The notes below the pieces were generated by a model that worked only from the letters and a program-made list of their open reading frames with translations, was not told where the DNA came from and did no database searches. A program made the position numbers and the translations under genes. Below, piece after piece: positions 1 through 7,800 of a stretch of DNA of 45,598 bases (position 1 is the stretch's first letter; every line of letters begins with the position of its first letter). This stretch comes from Mycobacterium sp. 1274756.6. Lineage in GTDB: Bacteria > Actinomycetota > Actinomycetes > Mycobacteriales > Mycobacteriaceae. The stretch spans positions 1 through 45,598 of the forward strand of contig NZ_LZLJ01000026.1 in assembly GCF_001668625.1 (NCBI RefSeq). Reading direction: 5' to 3'.

Positions 1-104
1 CTATTCTGTGTGGGCGTGTTTGGCGGCGGTGTAGCCGGCGCGGCCGTCGTAGATCTCGAACGCCGCGATCGAGGTGACGGTGACGATCAGGCCGTCTCCG
101 GCAG
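1..104 (-). pseudogene. Short-chain dehydrogenase/reductase remnant
   Basis: Read leftward, this stretch encodes about 34 residues ([15 protein letters not shown], then EIYDGRAGYTAAKHAHTE) and stops with TAG at 1-3. It holds the SDR active-site pattern: a Ser after a hydrophobic strand, a Tyr 13 residues later, and YxxxK. The Rossmann N-terminus is missing, because the frame upstream is an antiparallel or overlapping shadow of lprQ, and the part after the catalytic Lys ends at once. I therefore call it a broken gene, probably overlapping the last bases of lprQ. M. tuberculosis has an SDR (Rv0484c) beside lprQ, but convergent to it; this fragment lies on the same strand as lprQ. A frameshift with more SDR sequence beyond the window edge is possible. 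Confidence 0.5.
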
Positions 105-1322
105 CGACGTCGGGGCGGGGGTCTCGCCCTCCGGTGCGGGCAGCGCCGACATCGACAGCCAGGTGTCCCAGTCCACCGCCCAGTCCCACAGGTCGCCGTC
201 CGCGTAGGACAACTCGATGGAGGTGCCGGTGACCTCCACCGGGTCGCCGTAGATGGCGCTGTTGAAGTACTGCTGGGCGTCGCCGTCGGACAGGTTGATG
301 CAGCCGTTGGTGACGTTGGTGTTGCCCTGGGCGCCGGAGCTGGCCGGGTTGGCGTGGATGAACTCGCCGTTGTTGGAGATACGCACCGCCCAGCGTTCGT
401 GGATGTTCTCGTAGCCGGCCGCCGGGTTGGACATCCAGAAGTCCGCGTACTTCTCGGTGACGACGTGGATGCCGCTGCGGGTGACGTTGCGCGGCTGGTC
501 GGCCTCCCCGTAGCTGCAGGGGAAGTCCATGATCACCCCGGCGTCGGTGATCACCTGGATGCGGTGGGAGGGGGCGTGCGCCCGCACCACCTGGCGGCGG
601 CCGATCTGGAAGTTCAGGCTCATGTCCTGGGCGCCGTAGGCGCCCTCCCCGAAGGCCAGCCCGTAGAGCTTGGCGTCGACGTTGACGGTGGTGCCCGCCG
701 GGTAGTACTCGCGGGTGCGCCAGTGCACCCGCGAGCCCTGCGCCTCGTCGGGCAGCCACGCCCAGGCGCCCTCGACCGGCGGCTCGGTGGTGACGGTCAG
801 GGCGCGTTCGACGGCGGCCTTGTCGGCGATGGGGGCGTCGAACTGGATGATCACCGGGGCCGCGACCCCGACGGTCTGCCCGTCGGCGAGTTGGAACCCG
901 CCGTCGACCACCCGGGTGGGGTGCACGGTGTCGAATGCGCCGCGCACCGGCACGGCGTTGCCGTCGCGGCCGACCACCGAGCCGGCCCAGGTGTAGGTCA
1001 TCGCGTAGCCCAGCGGCTCGGTGACCGTGTACACGGTGCGCTCCCGGTTGAGCACCCCGGCGACCGGCTTGCCGTCGGCGTTGGTCAGCGTCACCTTCTG
1101 GAACCAGCCGTCGCGGACCTCGACGCTCACCGGAGCGGTCGGCAGGATGTCGGCGGCGTCGGCCTCCGGGGCGAAGACCAGGGTGGGGGCGGGCTGCTGC
1201 GCGCTCGGGGCAGCCGGGTCGCCGCCCCGCGAGCAGGCGGCCAGCGCCGCGGCCACCCCGACGGCCAGGGCGCCCAGCGCCCGGCGGCGGGTGATCGCCG
1301 GGAGGTCGTCGGCCGCATTCAC
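87..1322 (-). CDS. lprQ: Lipoprotein L,D-transpeptidase LprQ (LdtMt5-like)
   Basis: Predicted lipoprotein that makes 3-3 peptide cross-links in peptidoglycan outside the membrane. The N-terminus has a TRRR n-region, a hydrophobic stretch and a lipobox LAAC with the lipidated Cys near residue 30. Ig-like domains follow (about 60-240), then a YkuD catalytic domain with His in FIHANP (about 323) and the catalytic Cys in [11 protein letters not shown] (about 341). The usual SHGC is NGC here. I chose GTG 1322 because a TATCGT hexamer at 1336-1331 sits 8 nt before it, as in leaderless mycobacterial genes; an upstream GTG at 1343 would add 7 residues. At 411 aa it is somewhat shorter than M. tuberculosis LprQ. 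It lies downstream of murB, a fitting wall-synthesis neighbour. Confidence 0.88.
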   Translation of the reverse strand: MNAADDLPAITRRRALGALAVGVAAALAACSRGGDPAAPSAQQPAPTLVFAPEADAADILPTAPVSVEVRDGWFQKVTLTNADGKPVAGVLNRERTVYTVTEPLGYAMTYTWAGSVVGRDGNAVPVRGAFDTVHPTRVVDGGFQLADGQTVGVAAPVIIQFDAPIADKAAVERALTVTTEPPVEGAWAWLPDEAQGSRVHWRTREYYPAGTTVNVDAKLYGLAFGEGAYGAQDMSLNFQIGRRQVVRAHAPSHRIQVITDAGVIMDFPCSYGEADQPRNVTRSGIHVVTEKYADFWMSNPAAGYENIHERWAVRISNNGEFIHANPASSGAQGNTNVTNGCINLSDGDAQQYFNSAIYGDPVEVTGTSIELSYADGDLWDWAVDWDTWLSMSALPAPEGETPAPTSLPETA

Positions 1323-1377
1323 GCCAGCCAACGATACCGGCACCGGGGCGCCACCCCCGGCGGTAAGACCACAGCTG

Positions 1378-2439
1378 TCACAGTGTGCAGCCGACCAGGA
1401 CCGGCTCGGGCACCAAGGCGATACCGAACCGGTCGCGCACGCCGTCGCGCACGGTGCGGGCCAGTGCCAGCACGTCGGCGGTCGAGGCGTGGCCGCGGTT
1501 GGTCAGCGCCAACGCGTGCTTGGTGGACAGCCGGCACGGCGCGTCGTCGCGGTGCGGGTAGCCCTTGCCGAACCCGGCCTGCTCCACCAGCCAGCCCGCG
1601 GCGAGTTTCACCCCGCCGGGGTCGGGGTAGTGCGGCACCGGGCCGTCGTGGCCGGCGGCCAGCGTCGCGTAGACCTCGGGGGCGACCACCGGGTTGGTGA
1701 AGAACGAGCCGGCGCTCCAGGTGTCGTGGTCGGCCGGGTCGAGCACCATGCCTTTCCCGGCGCGCAGGCCCAGCACCGCGCGCCGCACGGTGGCGGGGTC
1801 GGCGCGCTCCCCCGCCGTCGCGCCGAGGGCGGTGGCCAGTTCGCCGTAGCGCAGCGGGGCGCTGCGCCCGGCGGCGTCGAGGGTGAACTCCACCTCGACG
1901 ACGGTGTGCGCGTCGGAGTACTTGAGCACGCTGGTGCGGTAGCCGAACTCCAGGGCCGCCGGCTCGACCCATTCCAGGGCGCCGGTGGACCGGTCGAGCA
2001 GGCGCACCGCGGTGATGGTGTCGGCGACCTCGGCGCCGTAGGCCCCGACGTTTTGGACGGGGGTGGCGCCGGCCGAGCCGGGGATCCCCGACAGGCATTC
2101 CAGGCCACCGAGTCCGGCGGCGATGCTCGCCGCCACGACGTCGTCCCAGACGGCGCCGGCCTGCACCCGCAGCACGTTGCCGTCGATGCGGATGTCGGCG
2201 GCGGTCAGGTGCACCACGGTCAGGTCGGTCAGCTCGTCGGCGATGAGCAGGTTCGAGCCGCCGGCGAGCACCAGCGGCGCCGGGCCGTCCTCCGCGTCGA
2301 GTTCGGTGAGCGCGGCGACGATCTGCTCGGGGGTGGCCGCGGTGACGAACCGGCGCGCCACCGGGCCGACCCGCAGGGTGGTCAGCGCCGCCAGCGACAC
2401 GTCTGCGCGGACCCGCGCGTCGGCAAACCGGTTTCCCAC
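1378..2439 (-). CDS. murB: UDP-N-acetylenolpyruvoylglucosamine reductase MurB
   Basis: Cytoplasmic FAD enzyme that reduces UDP-GlcNAc-enolpyruvate to UDP-MurNAc with NADPH, the second committed step of peptidoglycan synthesis. The FAD-binding segment [11 protein letters not shown] lies at about residues 59-69, the GSFFTNPV motif carrying the catalytic Ser at about 240, and a C-terminal PEPVLVG with the conserved Glu near the end. At 353 aa the length is normal. The start is GTG 2439, 7 nt after a TACCGT hexamer, which suggests a leaderless mRNA. It is transcribed away from the DUF2505 gene across only 25 bp, with lprQ downstream on the same strand. Family assignment is secure. Confidence 0.96.
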   Translation of the reverse strand: MGNRFADARVRADVSLAALTTLRVGPVARRFVTAATPEQIVAALTELDAEDGPAPLVLAGGSNLLIADELTDLTVVHLTAADIRIDGNVLRVQAGAVWDDVVAASIAAGLGGLECLSGIPGSAGATPVQNVGAYGAEVADTITAVRLLDRSTGALEWVEPAALEFGYRTSVLKYSDAHTVVEVEFTLDAAGRSAPLRYGELATALGATAGERADPATVRRAVLGLRAGKGMVLDPADHDTWSAGSFFTNPVVAPEVYATLAAGHDGPVPHYPDPGGVKLAAGWLVEQAGFGKGYPHRDDAPCRLSTKHALALTNRGHASTADVLALARTVRDGVRDRFGIALVPEPVLVGCTL

Positions 2440-2446
2440 GCCAGGA

Positions 2447-2456
2447 ACGGTAGCCT
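2447..2456. promoter_or_regulatory. Overlapping divergent -10 elements of murB and the DUF2505 gene
   Basis: The 25 bp between the two start codons hold TACCGT on the minus strand (2452-2447, 7 nt before the murB GTG) and TAGCCT on the plus strand (2451-2456, 8 nt before the ATG at 2465). The two hexamers share the TA at 2451-2452. Both fit the mycobacterial TANNNT -10 rule at a leaderless distance. No -35 element is obvious. Confidence 0.5.
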
Positions 2457-2464
2457 GACCAGCT

Positions 2465-2971
2465 ATGCCGCGATCATTCGACTTGTCGGCCGACTACCCG
2501 GTTGCCGTCGATGAGGTGTTCGCCGCGTTCGGTGACCGGCAGTACTGGCTGGCCCGGTTGGCCGAGTCCGGCGCCGACGTCGCCACCCTGGACGCGCTGA
2601 CCGTCGCCGACGACGGCACCGTCGACGTGAGCGCCACCCAGAGCCTGGCGCGGTGGCGGCTGCCCGCCCTGGCGGCGCAGTTTCATCGCGGCGACCTCGA
2701 CGTGGTGCGACGCGAGACCTGGCATCCGGTGCAGGCGGGTGTGTCGCGCGGCGAGGTCGACGCGGAGGTCAGGGGCGCGCCGGCGTCGCTGTGCAGCAAA
2801 GCGCGGCTGACGCCGCTGCCGACCGGGTCGCGGCTGAGCGTGTCGGCGACGGTGCGGGTCAACGTGCCACTGGTGGGCGGCAAGCTCGAGTCGTTCATCG
2901 CCAACGCCCTCGGCGATCTGCTCACTGCCGAGCAGCGTTTCACCGCCGCCTGGCTCGCCGAGCGGCGCTGA
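2465..2971 (+). CDS. DUF2505 protein (Rv0481c homologue)
   Basis: A 168-aa protein with the DUF2505 fold, a SRPBCC/START-like helix-grip domain: it opens [25 protein letters not shown] and ends with a long helix [16 protein letters not shown]. Such domains bind hydrophobic ligands, but no substrate is known and no signal peptide or membrane segment is visible. It matches the place of Rv0481c beside murB. The start is preceded by TAGCCT at 2451-2456 and no Shine-Dalgarno, so a leaderless or near-leaderless message is likely. The function stays unknown. Confidence 0.85.
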   Translation: MPRSFDLSADYPVAVDEVFAAFGDRQYWLARLAESGADVATLDALTVADDGTVDVSATQSLARWRLPALAAQFHRGDLDVVRRETWHPVQAGVSRGEVDAEVRGAPASLCSKARLTPLPTGSRLSVSATVRVNVPLVGGKLESFIANALGDLLTAEQRFTAAWLAERR

Positions 2972-3133
2972 CCGGCCGGCCACCGGCCCCTCCTCCACGT
3001 CCCGGCGAGGGCGGTAATCCGCCGCGAGTGCACCGCTAGGGCGGAAAAAGTCGCCGGATTCCTCCGTGGGGCTTCACTCGCGCCCGAGCGCTTCCGGCGC
3101 GCCGCGGGCGGCGCCCGTCGATAGGCTGGCGGT
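2972..3133. other. Intergenic region with an inverted repeat
   Basis: Between DUF2505 and the nitrilase gene. CGCGAGTG at 3023-3030 is repeated inverted as CACTCGCG at 3075-3082, enclosing GGCGGAAAAAGTCGCCGG and CCTCCG stretches. It could form a long-range hairpin. The end holds TAGGCT at 3122-3127, 6 nt before the next ATG, a good leaderless -10. Nothing else is seen. Confidence 0.4.
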
Positions 3134-3946
3134 ATGCGGATCGCGGTGGCCCAGATGCTCAGCGGCACCGACCCGGCGGCCAACCTGCAGGCGGTGGCCG
3201 ACTACACCGGGCGGGCCGCCGCAGCCGGCGCGACGCTGGTGGTCTTCCCGGAGGCGACGATGTGCCGGTTCGGGGTGCCGCTGCGCCCGGTCGCCGAGCC
3301 GGTCACCGGCCGGTGGGCCGACGGGGTGCGCGACATCGCGGCCCGCGCCGGGGTGACCGTGATCGCCGGGATGTTCACCCCCGCCGACGACGATCGGGTG
3401 GCCAACACGCTGCTGGCGGTCGGGCCCGGCGTCGACGCCCACTACGACAAGATCCACCTGTTCGACGCGTTCGGGTTCGCCGAGTCCCGCACGGTCGCCC
3501 GCGGTGTGCGGCCGGTGGTGATCGAGGTCGACGGGGTGAGCGTGGGGTTGAGCACCTGCTATGACGTGCGGTTCCCGGCGCTGTACGCGGCCCTCGCCGA
3601 CCGGGGCGCCCAACTGATCACGCTCAGCGCCTCCTGGGGCGCCGGTGTGGGCAAGCTCGAGCAGTGGCGGGTGCTGGCCCGCGCGCGGGCGCTGGACTGC
3701 GGCTGCTTCCTCGCCGCAGCCGGGCAGGCCGATCCCGGCGACACGCTGCCGCCCACCACCGCGCCGACCGGGACGGGAGGCAGCCTGATCGTCTCACCGT
3801 TCGGGGAGGTGCTGGCCGAAGCCGGTGGCGAGCCCCGCTTGCTGGTCACCGAGGTCGACATCGCGGCGGTCGACGAGGCCCGCCGGACCCTCGGTGTGCT
3901 GCGCAATCGGGCGCAGAACTTCGATCCGGACGTGTTCGCGTCGTGA
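3134..3946 (+). CDS. Nitrilase-superfamily carbon-nitrogen hydrolase (Rv0480c homologue)
   Basis: Cytoplasmic amidase of the nitrilase superfamily. The catalytic triad is visible: Glu40 in VVFPEATM, Lys106 in HYDKIHLFD and Cys142 in LSTCYDVRFPALY. The TCYDVRFP form is typical of the Nit1/Nit2 (omega-amidase or deaminated-glutathione amidase) branch, so repair of damaged metabolites is a fair guess; substrate is not shown. The 270-aa length fits a single-domain enzyme. The ATG follows TAGGCT by 6 nt, so translation from a leaderless mRNA is likely. It stands in the Rv0480c position next to a DUF2993 gene. Confidence 0.9.
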   Translation: MRIAVAQMLSGTDPAANLQAVADYTGRAAAAGATLVVFPEATMCRFGVPLRPVAEPVTGRWADGVRDIAARAGVTVIAGMFTPADDDRVANTLLAVGPGVDAHYDKIHLFDAFGFAESRTVARGVRPVVIEVDGVSVGLSTCYDVRFPALYAALADRGAQLITLSASWGAGVGKLEQWRVLARARALDCGCFLAAAGQADPGDTLPPTTAPTGTGGSLIVSPFGEVLAEAGGEPRLLVTEVDIAAVDEARRTLGVLRNRAQNFDPDVFAS

Positions 3947-4034
3947 GCGGACCGCCTGCGCGAGCCGACGGCGTCGGCCCCGGAGACGAAATTCGCTCAG
4001 GCAATGTTCACCGCGATGAGGCAGAATCGCCCGG

Positions 4035-5198
4035 GTGACCACACCGCCTGGACCCCCGCCCGGTGATTCACCGTGGAGCCGCCCGTCGCAGAACGTGCCG
4101 CCGCGCGCCCCGCCGCCGCACGGGACGCCCCCGCACCACGCGCCGCCCCAGAACGTGCCACCCCAGAACGTGCCACCCCAGAATGTGCCGCCGCAGCCGC
4201 CCCGGCCCGCCGGCCCCGCGCAGCCACCGCCGCAGCAGCACCCACCCCAGCCGGTCCCACCGGCCCGGCCCGTCGAGCCGCCGTCGCAGTCGGCGACCCG
4301 CCAGATGAACGTCACGGGCCGCGGCGGGGAGACCCCGACCCGTCAGATCACCCCGCCGCGCGCGGCCGGTCCGCAACCCGAACCGGCCGCCGACCCCGGT
4401 GCGGACCAGCCGCCGGCCGAACCGCCGCCGGCGAAGCGCAACGGTGCGGGCGCGAAGCTGCGCGGCCTGCTGACCGATCCCGTCTCAATCCTGCTGATCG
4501 TCGTCACCGTGATCGCGTTGGTCGCCGCGGGCGTGATCGGCGCGGAGCTGTACGCCCGCCACGTCGCCAACAGCAAGGTCAGCAACGCCGCCCAGTGTGA
4601 GATCCAAGACGGTGTCCAGGTGTCGTTCGGGGTCACGCCGCCGGTGCTGTGGCAGCACTTCACCGGGCGCTACACCAACATCGTCATCCACAGCGACGGC
4701 GCCCGGGTGCGTCACGCCAAGGACATGACCGTCGACATCCGGATCCACGACGTGGACCTGACCCCGACCGCGGACTCCAAGGGCACGATCGGCGAGCTCG
4801 ACGCCGCCATCACCTGGTCCACGACCGGGATCAAGGAGACCGTGGAATCGGAGATCCCGATCCTCGGCGGGCTGGCAGTCAAGAGCGTCAAAACCAACCC
4901 CAACGACGGCACCGTGGAGCTGAAGGGCACCTTCAGCACGATCGTCGCCAAGCCGAAGGTCAGCGATGGCGGTTTCGGCCTGGAGGTCGTCAAGTTCGAC
5001 GGGTTGGGTCTCACTCTGCCCCGGGAGAGCATCCAGTCGATGCTCGACGGGTTCACCAAGGACCTGACCAAGGACTACCCGCTGGGTATCAAGGCCGACA
5101 GCGTCGAGGTGACCGAGGACGGGGTGATCGCCCGGCTGTCCACCCGCAACGCCGCGATCCCGACCAACAGCAACAACCCCTGCTTCGCCGACATCTGA
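4035..5198 (+). CDS. Membrane-anchored DUF2993 (LmeA-like) protein, Rv0479c homologue
   Basis: 387 aa. Residues 1-130 are a disordered, Pro/Gln-rich cytoplasmic tail with three PPQNV units in a row (about 38-52). One membrane helix follows (about 153-175, ILLIVVTVIALVAAGVIGAEL), then an external DUF2993 domain. LmeA-type DUF2993 proteins bind phospholipids and take part in envelope mannolipid metabolism; this one may do likewise, but that is inference. The GTG start agrees with the Rv0479c-like N-terminus; CAGAAT lies 7 nt upstream. The 15-bp tandem DNA repeat in the tail may vary between strains. Confidence 0.85.
   Translation: MTTPPGPPPGDSPWSRPSQNVPPRAPPPHGTPPHHAPPQNVPPQNVPPQNVPPQPPRPAGPAQPPPQQHPPQPVPPARPVEPPSQSATRQMNVTGRGGETPTRQITPPRAAGPQPEPAADPGADQPPAEPPPAKRNGAGAKLRGLLTDPVSILLIVVTVIALVAAGVIGAELYARHVANSKVSNAAQCEIQDGVQVSFGVTPPVLWQHFTGRYTNIVIHSDGARVRHAKDMTVDIRIHDVDLTPTADSKGTIGELDAAITWSTTGIKETVESEIPILGGLAVKSVKTNPNDGTVELKGTFSTIVAKPKVSDGGFGLEVVKFDGLGLTLPRESIQSMLDGFTKDLTKDYPLGIKADSVEVTEDGVIARLSTRNAAIPTNSNNPCFADI
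4147..4191 (+). repeat. 15-bp coding tandem repeat (PPQNV x3)
   Basis: Three near-identical 15-bp units, CCCCAGAACGTGCCA and variants with one or two base changes, encode successive PPQNV blocks in the proline-rich tail of the DUF2993 protein. A related unit occurs upstream at about 4087. Confidence 0.75.
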
Positions 5199-5213
5199 GC
5201 CGGCGGCGCGGTT

Positions 5214-5882
5214 TCAGCTGAAGCCGTCGAGGACGGCGCGGGTGCCGGAGAGCCCCAACCGGGTGGCGCCCGCGTCGAGCAGGGCCGCCGCGTCCGCCGC
5301 GGTCCGGATCCCGCCGCTGGCCTTCACGCCGAGGCGCCCGCCGACGGTCGCGGCCATCACCTCCACGGCCCGCACCGACGCCCCGCCGGCCGGGTGGAAT
5401 CCGGTGGAGGTCTTCACGAAGTCCGCGCCGGCGTTCTCGGCGGCCCGGCACGCCCCGATCAGCGCCTCCTCCCCGCCGATGTTGAGCAGCACCGCGGACT
5501 CCACGATCACCTTGAGCACCGCGTCGGGGATCGCCGTGCGCACCATGCCGATGTCGGCGGCGACCGCCGCGAGATCCCCGCAGAGCACCGCCCCGACGTC
5601 GAGGACCATGTCGACCTCGTCGGCGCCGGCCGTCACCGCGCGGGCCGCCTCGGCGGCCTTGATCTCACTGTGGTGCTTGCCCGACGGGAAGCCGGCGACG
5701 GTGGCGATCGGCAGCCCGGCGGTATTGATCGCCGCGGGCACCATCGACGGTGAGACGCAGACCGCGAACGCGCCCAACTCGGTCGCCTCGGCCACCAGGT
5801 CGGCCACCTCCCCGGGTGTGGCCTCGGGTTTGAGCAGGGTGTGGTCGACGAGGGCGGCGACCTGCGCGCGACTGCGGGGCAT
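5214..5882 (-). CDS. deoC: Deoxyribose-phosphate aldolase DeoC
   Basis: Cleaves 2-deoxyribose-5-phosphate to glyceraldehyde-3-phosphate and acetaldehyde in deoxynucleoside salvage. The 222-aa protein opens with [17 protein letters not shown]. It carries the class I aldolase landmarks: [20 protein letters not shown], the Schiff-base Lys in DFVKTSTGF and the second Lys in [10 protein letters not shown]. The ATG at 5882 overlaps the TGA of the upstream DUF2599 gene (ATGA), so the two are translationally coupled. The longer open frame upstream is only the shadow of that neighbour. Length and motifs are standard. Confidence 0.96.
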   Translation of the reverse strand: MPRSRAQVAALVDHTLLKPEATPGEVADLVAEATELGAFAVCVSPSMVPAAINTAGLPIATVAGFPSGKHHSEIKAAEAARAVTAGADEVDMVLDVGAVLCGDLAAVAADIGMVRTAIPDAVLKVIVESAVLLNIGGEEALIGACRAAENAGADFVKTSTGFHPAGGASVRAVEVMAATVGGRLGVKASGGIRTAADAAALLDAGATRLGLSGTRAVLDGFS

Positions 5883-6280
5883 CAGAACGGCTCCTCGGCG
5901 GCGCCCGGGTTGCAGCCGGCGTCGAGCATGGTGACCTCGTCGACCACCGGCCGCCACGGCTCCAGATTCCAACTGGTCTTGCCCGGCTGCGCCAACTCGG
6001 CGTATTGCCAGTGGCACAGGAACTGTTCGCGCATGCCGGGCGTGGCCGCCTCGGGGGCCCGGGTCAGCACCTCGCTCCACGCCCGCTCCCCCTCGGCGAC
6101 CGCGCCGAGCCGGACGGCCGCCGCCCGCGCGGCCGGCAGCGGGTAGACCCGCAGGCTCGGCCGGCCCTGCCAGTCGGCCCACTCGACGTGGTCGATCAGG
6201 GCCGGACCCGCCTCGGCGTGGGCGGGGACGCCGGTCAGCAGCAGCGGCGCCGCCATCAGCGCGGCGAGCATCGTTCGCAT
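5882..6280 (-). CDS. Secreted DUF2599 protein (Rv0477 homologue)
   Basis: 132 aa with a Sec signal peptide ([22 protein letters not shown], cut after about residue 22), so exported. The mature part has the DUF2599 pattern: [19 protein letters not shown], then FLCHWQYAE and a terminal DAGCNPG, leaving two Cys that could pair. No enzymatic residues are apparent and function is unknown. It sits between a small membrane protein gene (3 nt upstream) and deoC (4-nt overlap), in the same order as Rv0476-Rv0477-deoC of M. tuberculosis. Confidence 0.85.
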   Translation of the reverse strand: MRTMLAALMAAPLLLTGVPAHAEAGPALIDHVEWADWQGRPSLRVYPLPAARAAAVRLGAVAEGERAWSEVLTRAPEAATPGMREQFLCHWQYAELAQPGKTSWNLEPWRPVVDEVTMLDAGCNPGAAEEPF

Positions 6281-6283
6281 GGG

Positions 6284-6568
6284 TTAGCGGGACTTGCCCT
6301 GGACGTCGAGCAGCCGCGGCCGCACGTCGACGAGGTAGACCCCGGCGGCGCACGCCGCGATCACCGGGCCGAGGATGAAGTTGGGCAGCACGGCCAGCAG
6401 CAGCCCGACCGCGAGGATCACCAGCCACACCGGCTTGGTCAGCTTCTCGGTGGCGGCGTAGGCGTCGGGCCGTTGCAGCGCCGCATGCACCAGTGCGTAC
6501 AGCGTGGCCAGGGCCACCGCGGCCTGCACGGCCAGCAACACCAGATTGGCGGCATACGGGAATATCAC
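6284..6568 (-). CDS. Small membrane protein, DUF2516 (Rv0476 homologue)
   Basis: 94 aa with two or three membrane helices: about residues 5-30 ([27 protein letters not shown]) and 47-80 ([34 protein letters not shown]), ending in a short basic tail. It heads the operon with the DUF2599 gene and deoC. The start is GTG 6568; TAGACT at 6580-6575 lies 6 nt upstream, so the operon probably begins with a leaderless transcript. Function unknown. Confidence 0.82.
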   Translation of the reverse strand: MIFPYAANLVLLAVQAAVALATLYALVHAALQRPDAYAATEKLTKPVWLVILAVGLLLAVLPNFILGPVIAACAAGVYLVDVRPRLLDVQGKSR

Positions 6569-6594
6569 CCCGTCAGTCTAAAGGTGCCCCGACG

Positions 6595-6632
6595 CCGACG
6601 CCCCCGTCGCGGCGGGGCGGCGGGGGCGTCGG
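6595..6632 (-). terminator. Hairpin terminator after hbhA
   Basis: A 12-bp perfect stem (CCGACGCCCCCG at 6595-6606 with CGGGGGCGTCGG at 6621-6632) and a 14-nt loop lie just beyond the hbhA stop codon, between it and the Rv0476-like promoter. There is no strong U tract, which is common for mycobacterial terminators. Confidence 0.6.
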
Positions 6633-6642
6633 GTGGTGCGGG

Positions 6643-7269
6643 TTACTTCTGGGTGACCTTCTTGGCGGGGGCCTTCTTGGCCGCAGCCTTCTTGGCCGGG
6701 GCCTTCTTGGCCGGGGCCTTCTTGGTCACCTTCTTCTCGGCCTTCTCGGCGGACGCGGCGGCCTTGGCGGTCGCCTCGTCGACCTTCTTGGGCAACTCGA
6801 CACCGACCAGCTTGGCGGCGCGCTCACCGACCGCGCGGGTCTGGCTGGCGACGTTGCCCAGGGCCTCCTGGGTCAGCTCGACGGCCTGGTCGACGTAGCC
6901 CTCGGCGCGGTCCGCGGCGTCCTCGAACGCCGGCTGGTGCCGCAGCCGCTCCAGGGCGGCCTCACCGCGGGCGACCAGGTCGTTGTAGCGGCTGGTCGCG
7001 GCCTCGACGTAGCCCTCGGCGGCCTTGCGCAGCTCCTCGGCGGTGAACTTCTCGCGCAGCTCCTCGAACTGCTCGGGCAGCTCCTCCTGCAGCTTGTTCA
7101 GCCGCGCCCGGCTCTCCTCGACGCGGGTGGAGGTGTTGCTGCGGGCCTCGTCGGCGCGCTCGCGCATGTTGGCGACCAGGTCGCTGACGGTGGCCAGGGC
7201 CAGGTCGGCGGCGCCCAGCGCGGCGAGCAGCGGGGCCTTCAGTTCATCGATGTTGGGGTTTTCGGCCAT
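6643..7269 (-). CDS. hbhA: Heparin-binding hemagglutinin HbhA
   Basis: Surface adhesin and lipid-body associated protein of mycobacteria. The 208-aa protein begins [25 protein letters not shown], continues as a long coiled coil (about 25-110, rich in E, R and L heptads), and ends in a lysine/alanine/proline tail with [12 protein letters not shown] repeats (about 182-205), the heparan-sulfate binding region that is methylated in M. tuberculosis. There is no signal peptide, as in known HbhA. AAAGGAAT lies about 8 nt before the ATG as a ribosome binding site. The XRE-like gene lies just upstream, and a strong hairpin follows the stop. Confidence 0.96.
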   Translation of the reverse strand: MAENPNIDELKAPLLAALGAADLALATVSDLVANMRERADEARSNTSTRVEESRARLNKLQEELPEQFEELREKFTAEELRKAAEGYVEAATSRYNDLVARGEAALERLRHQPAFEDAADRAEGYVDQAVELTQEALGNVASQTRAVGERAAKLVGVELPKKVDEATAKAAASAEKAEKKVTKKAPAKKAPAKKAAAKKAPAKKVTQK

Positions 7270-7323
7270 GGTGGTGATTCCTTTCGGTGGTTGGTTTCTG
7301 GGTTCATTCCTGATCGTGCGGAG

Positions 7324-7713
7324 TCAGTCCGATGGCGACTCCTCACTCTCCGGAGCGTTCTGCTGGACGAACGACGCGTAGATGTCCAGCAGAACTTGTT
7401 TTTGCCGTTCGGTGATCGCCGGATCGGTGATGATGGCGTCCCGCACCTCGCTGCCCTCACTGGGCTCGAGGATCCCGGCCCGAACGTAAAGCACTTCGGC
7501 CGACAGTCGCAACGCCTTGGCGATCTGGCTGAGCACATCGGCGGACGGTTTGCGCAACCCCCGTTCGATCTGGCTGAGGTAGGGGTTGCTGACACCGGCC
7601 TTGTCGGCCAGTTGCCGCATCGACACCTGCGCGGCTTCCCGCTGCGACCTGATGAAGCTGCCGATGTCCGATGCGGCCGAGACCACAGTGGCGAGCTTCT
7701 CGTCTTGCGACAT
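7324..7713 (-). CDS. XRE-family transcriptional regulator (Rv0474 homologue)
   Basis: 129 aa. Residues about 18-75 form a lambda-repressor-type helix-turn-helix (IGSFIRSQREAAQVSMRQLADKAGVSNPYLSQIERGLRKPS), followed by a helical C-terminus and an acidic end. It probably binds DNA upstream of hbhA or itself. I prefer ATG 7713 (MSQDEKLA) over ATG 7764, because AGGAGG lies 5 nt upstream and the Rv0474 N-terminus matches there. A good promoter (7783-7755) gives a leader of about 35 nt. The gap to hbhA is 54 bp, so co-transcription is likely. Confidence 0.9.
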   Translation of the reverse strand: MSQDEKLATVVSAASDIGSFIRSQREAAQVSMRQLADKAGVSNPYLSQIERGLRKPSADVLSQIAKALRLSAEVLYVRAGILEPSEGSEVRDAIITDPAITERQKQVLLDIYASFVQQNAPESEESPSD

Positions 7714-7754
7714 CCGCCCTCCTCTGCGATGGACCGTCATTGCTGACAAGCCCC

Positions 7755-7783
7755 AGGGTACCAACCAGTGCTAGCTTTTGCAA
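7755..7783 (-). promoter_or_regulatory. SigA-like promoter of the XRE gene-hbhA unit
   Basis: TTGCAA at 7783-7778, a 17-nt spacer and TACCCT at 7760-7755, followed by a start about 35 nt before the Shine-Dalgarno-led ATG at 7713. This is a close match to the mycobacterial housekeeping promoter form. Not tested. Confidence 0.5.
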
Positions 7784-7800
7784 GCACTCGTTAGCGCAGG

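Noticed and set aside
354..2514. Long plus-strand open frames (448 and 497 codons) opposite lprQ and murB
   Set aside because: Composition is the usual Arg/Gly/His/Val-rich antisense translation of high-GC genes, with no motif, while lprQ and murB on the other strand have clear family motifs.
3950..4034. A small gene before the DUF2993 protein
   Set aside because: No frame with a plausible start, ribosome site and coding-like composition; treated as intergenic.
6640..6740. Repetitive GCCTTCTTGGCCGGG as a possible CRISPR or satellite
   Set aside because: It is the coding repeat for the HbhA KKAPAKKA tail; there are no unique spacers.
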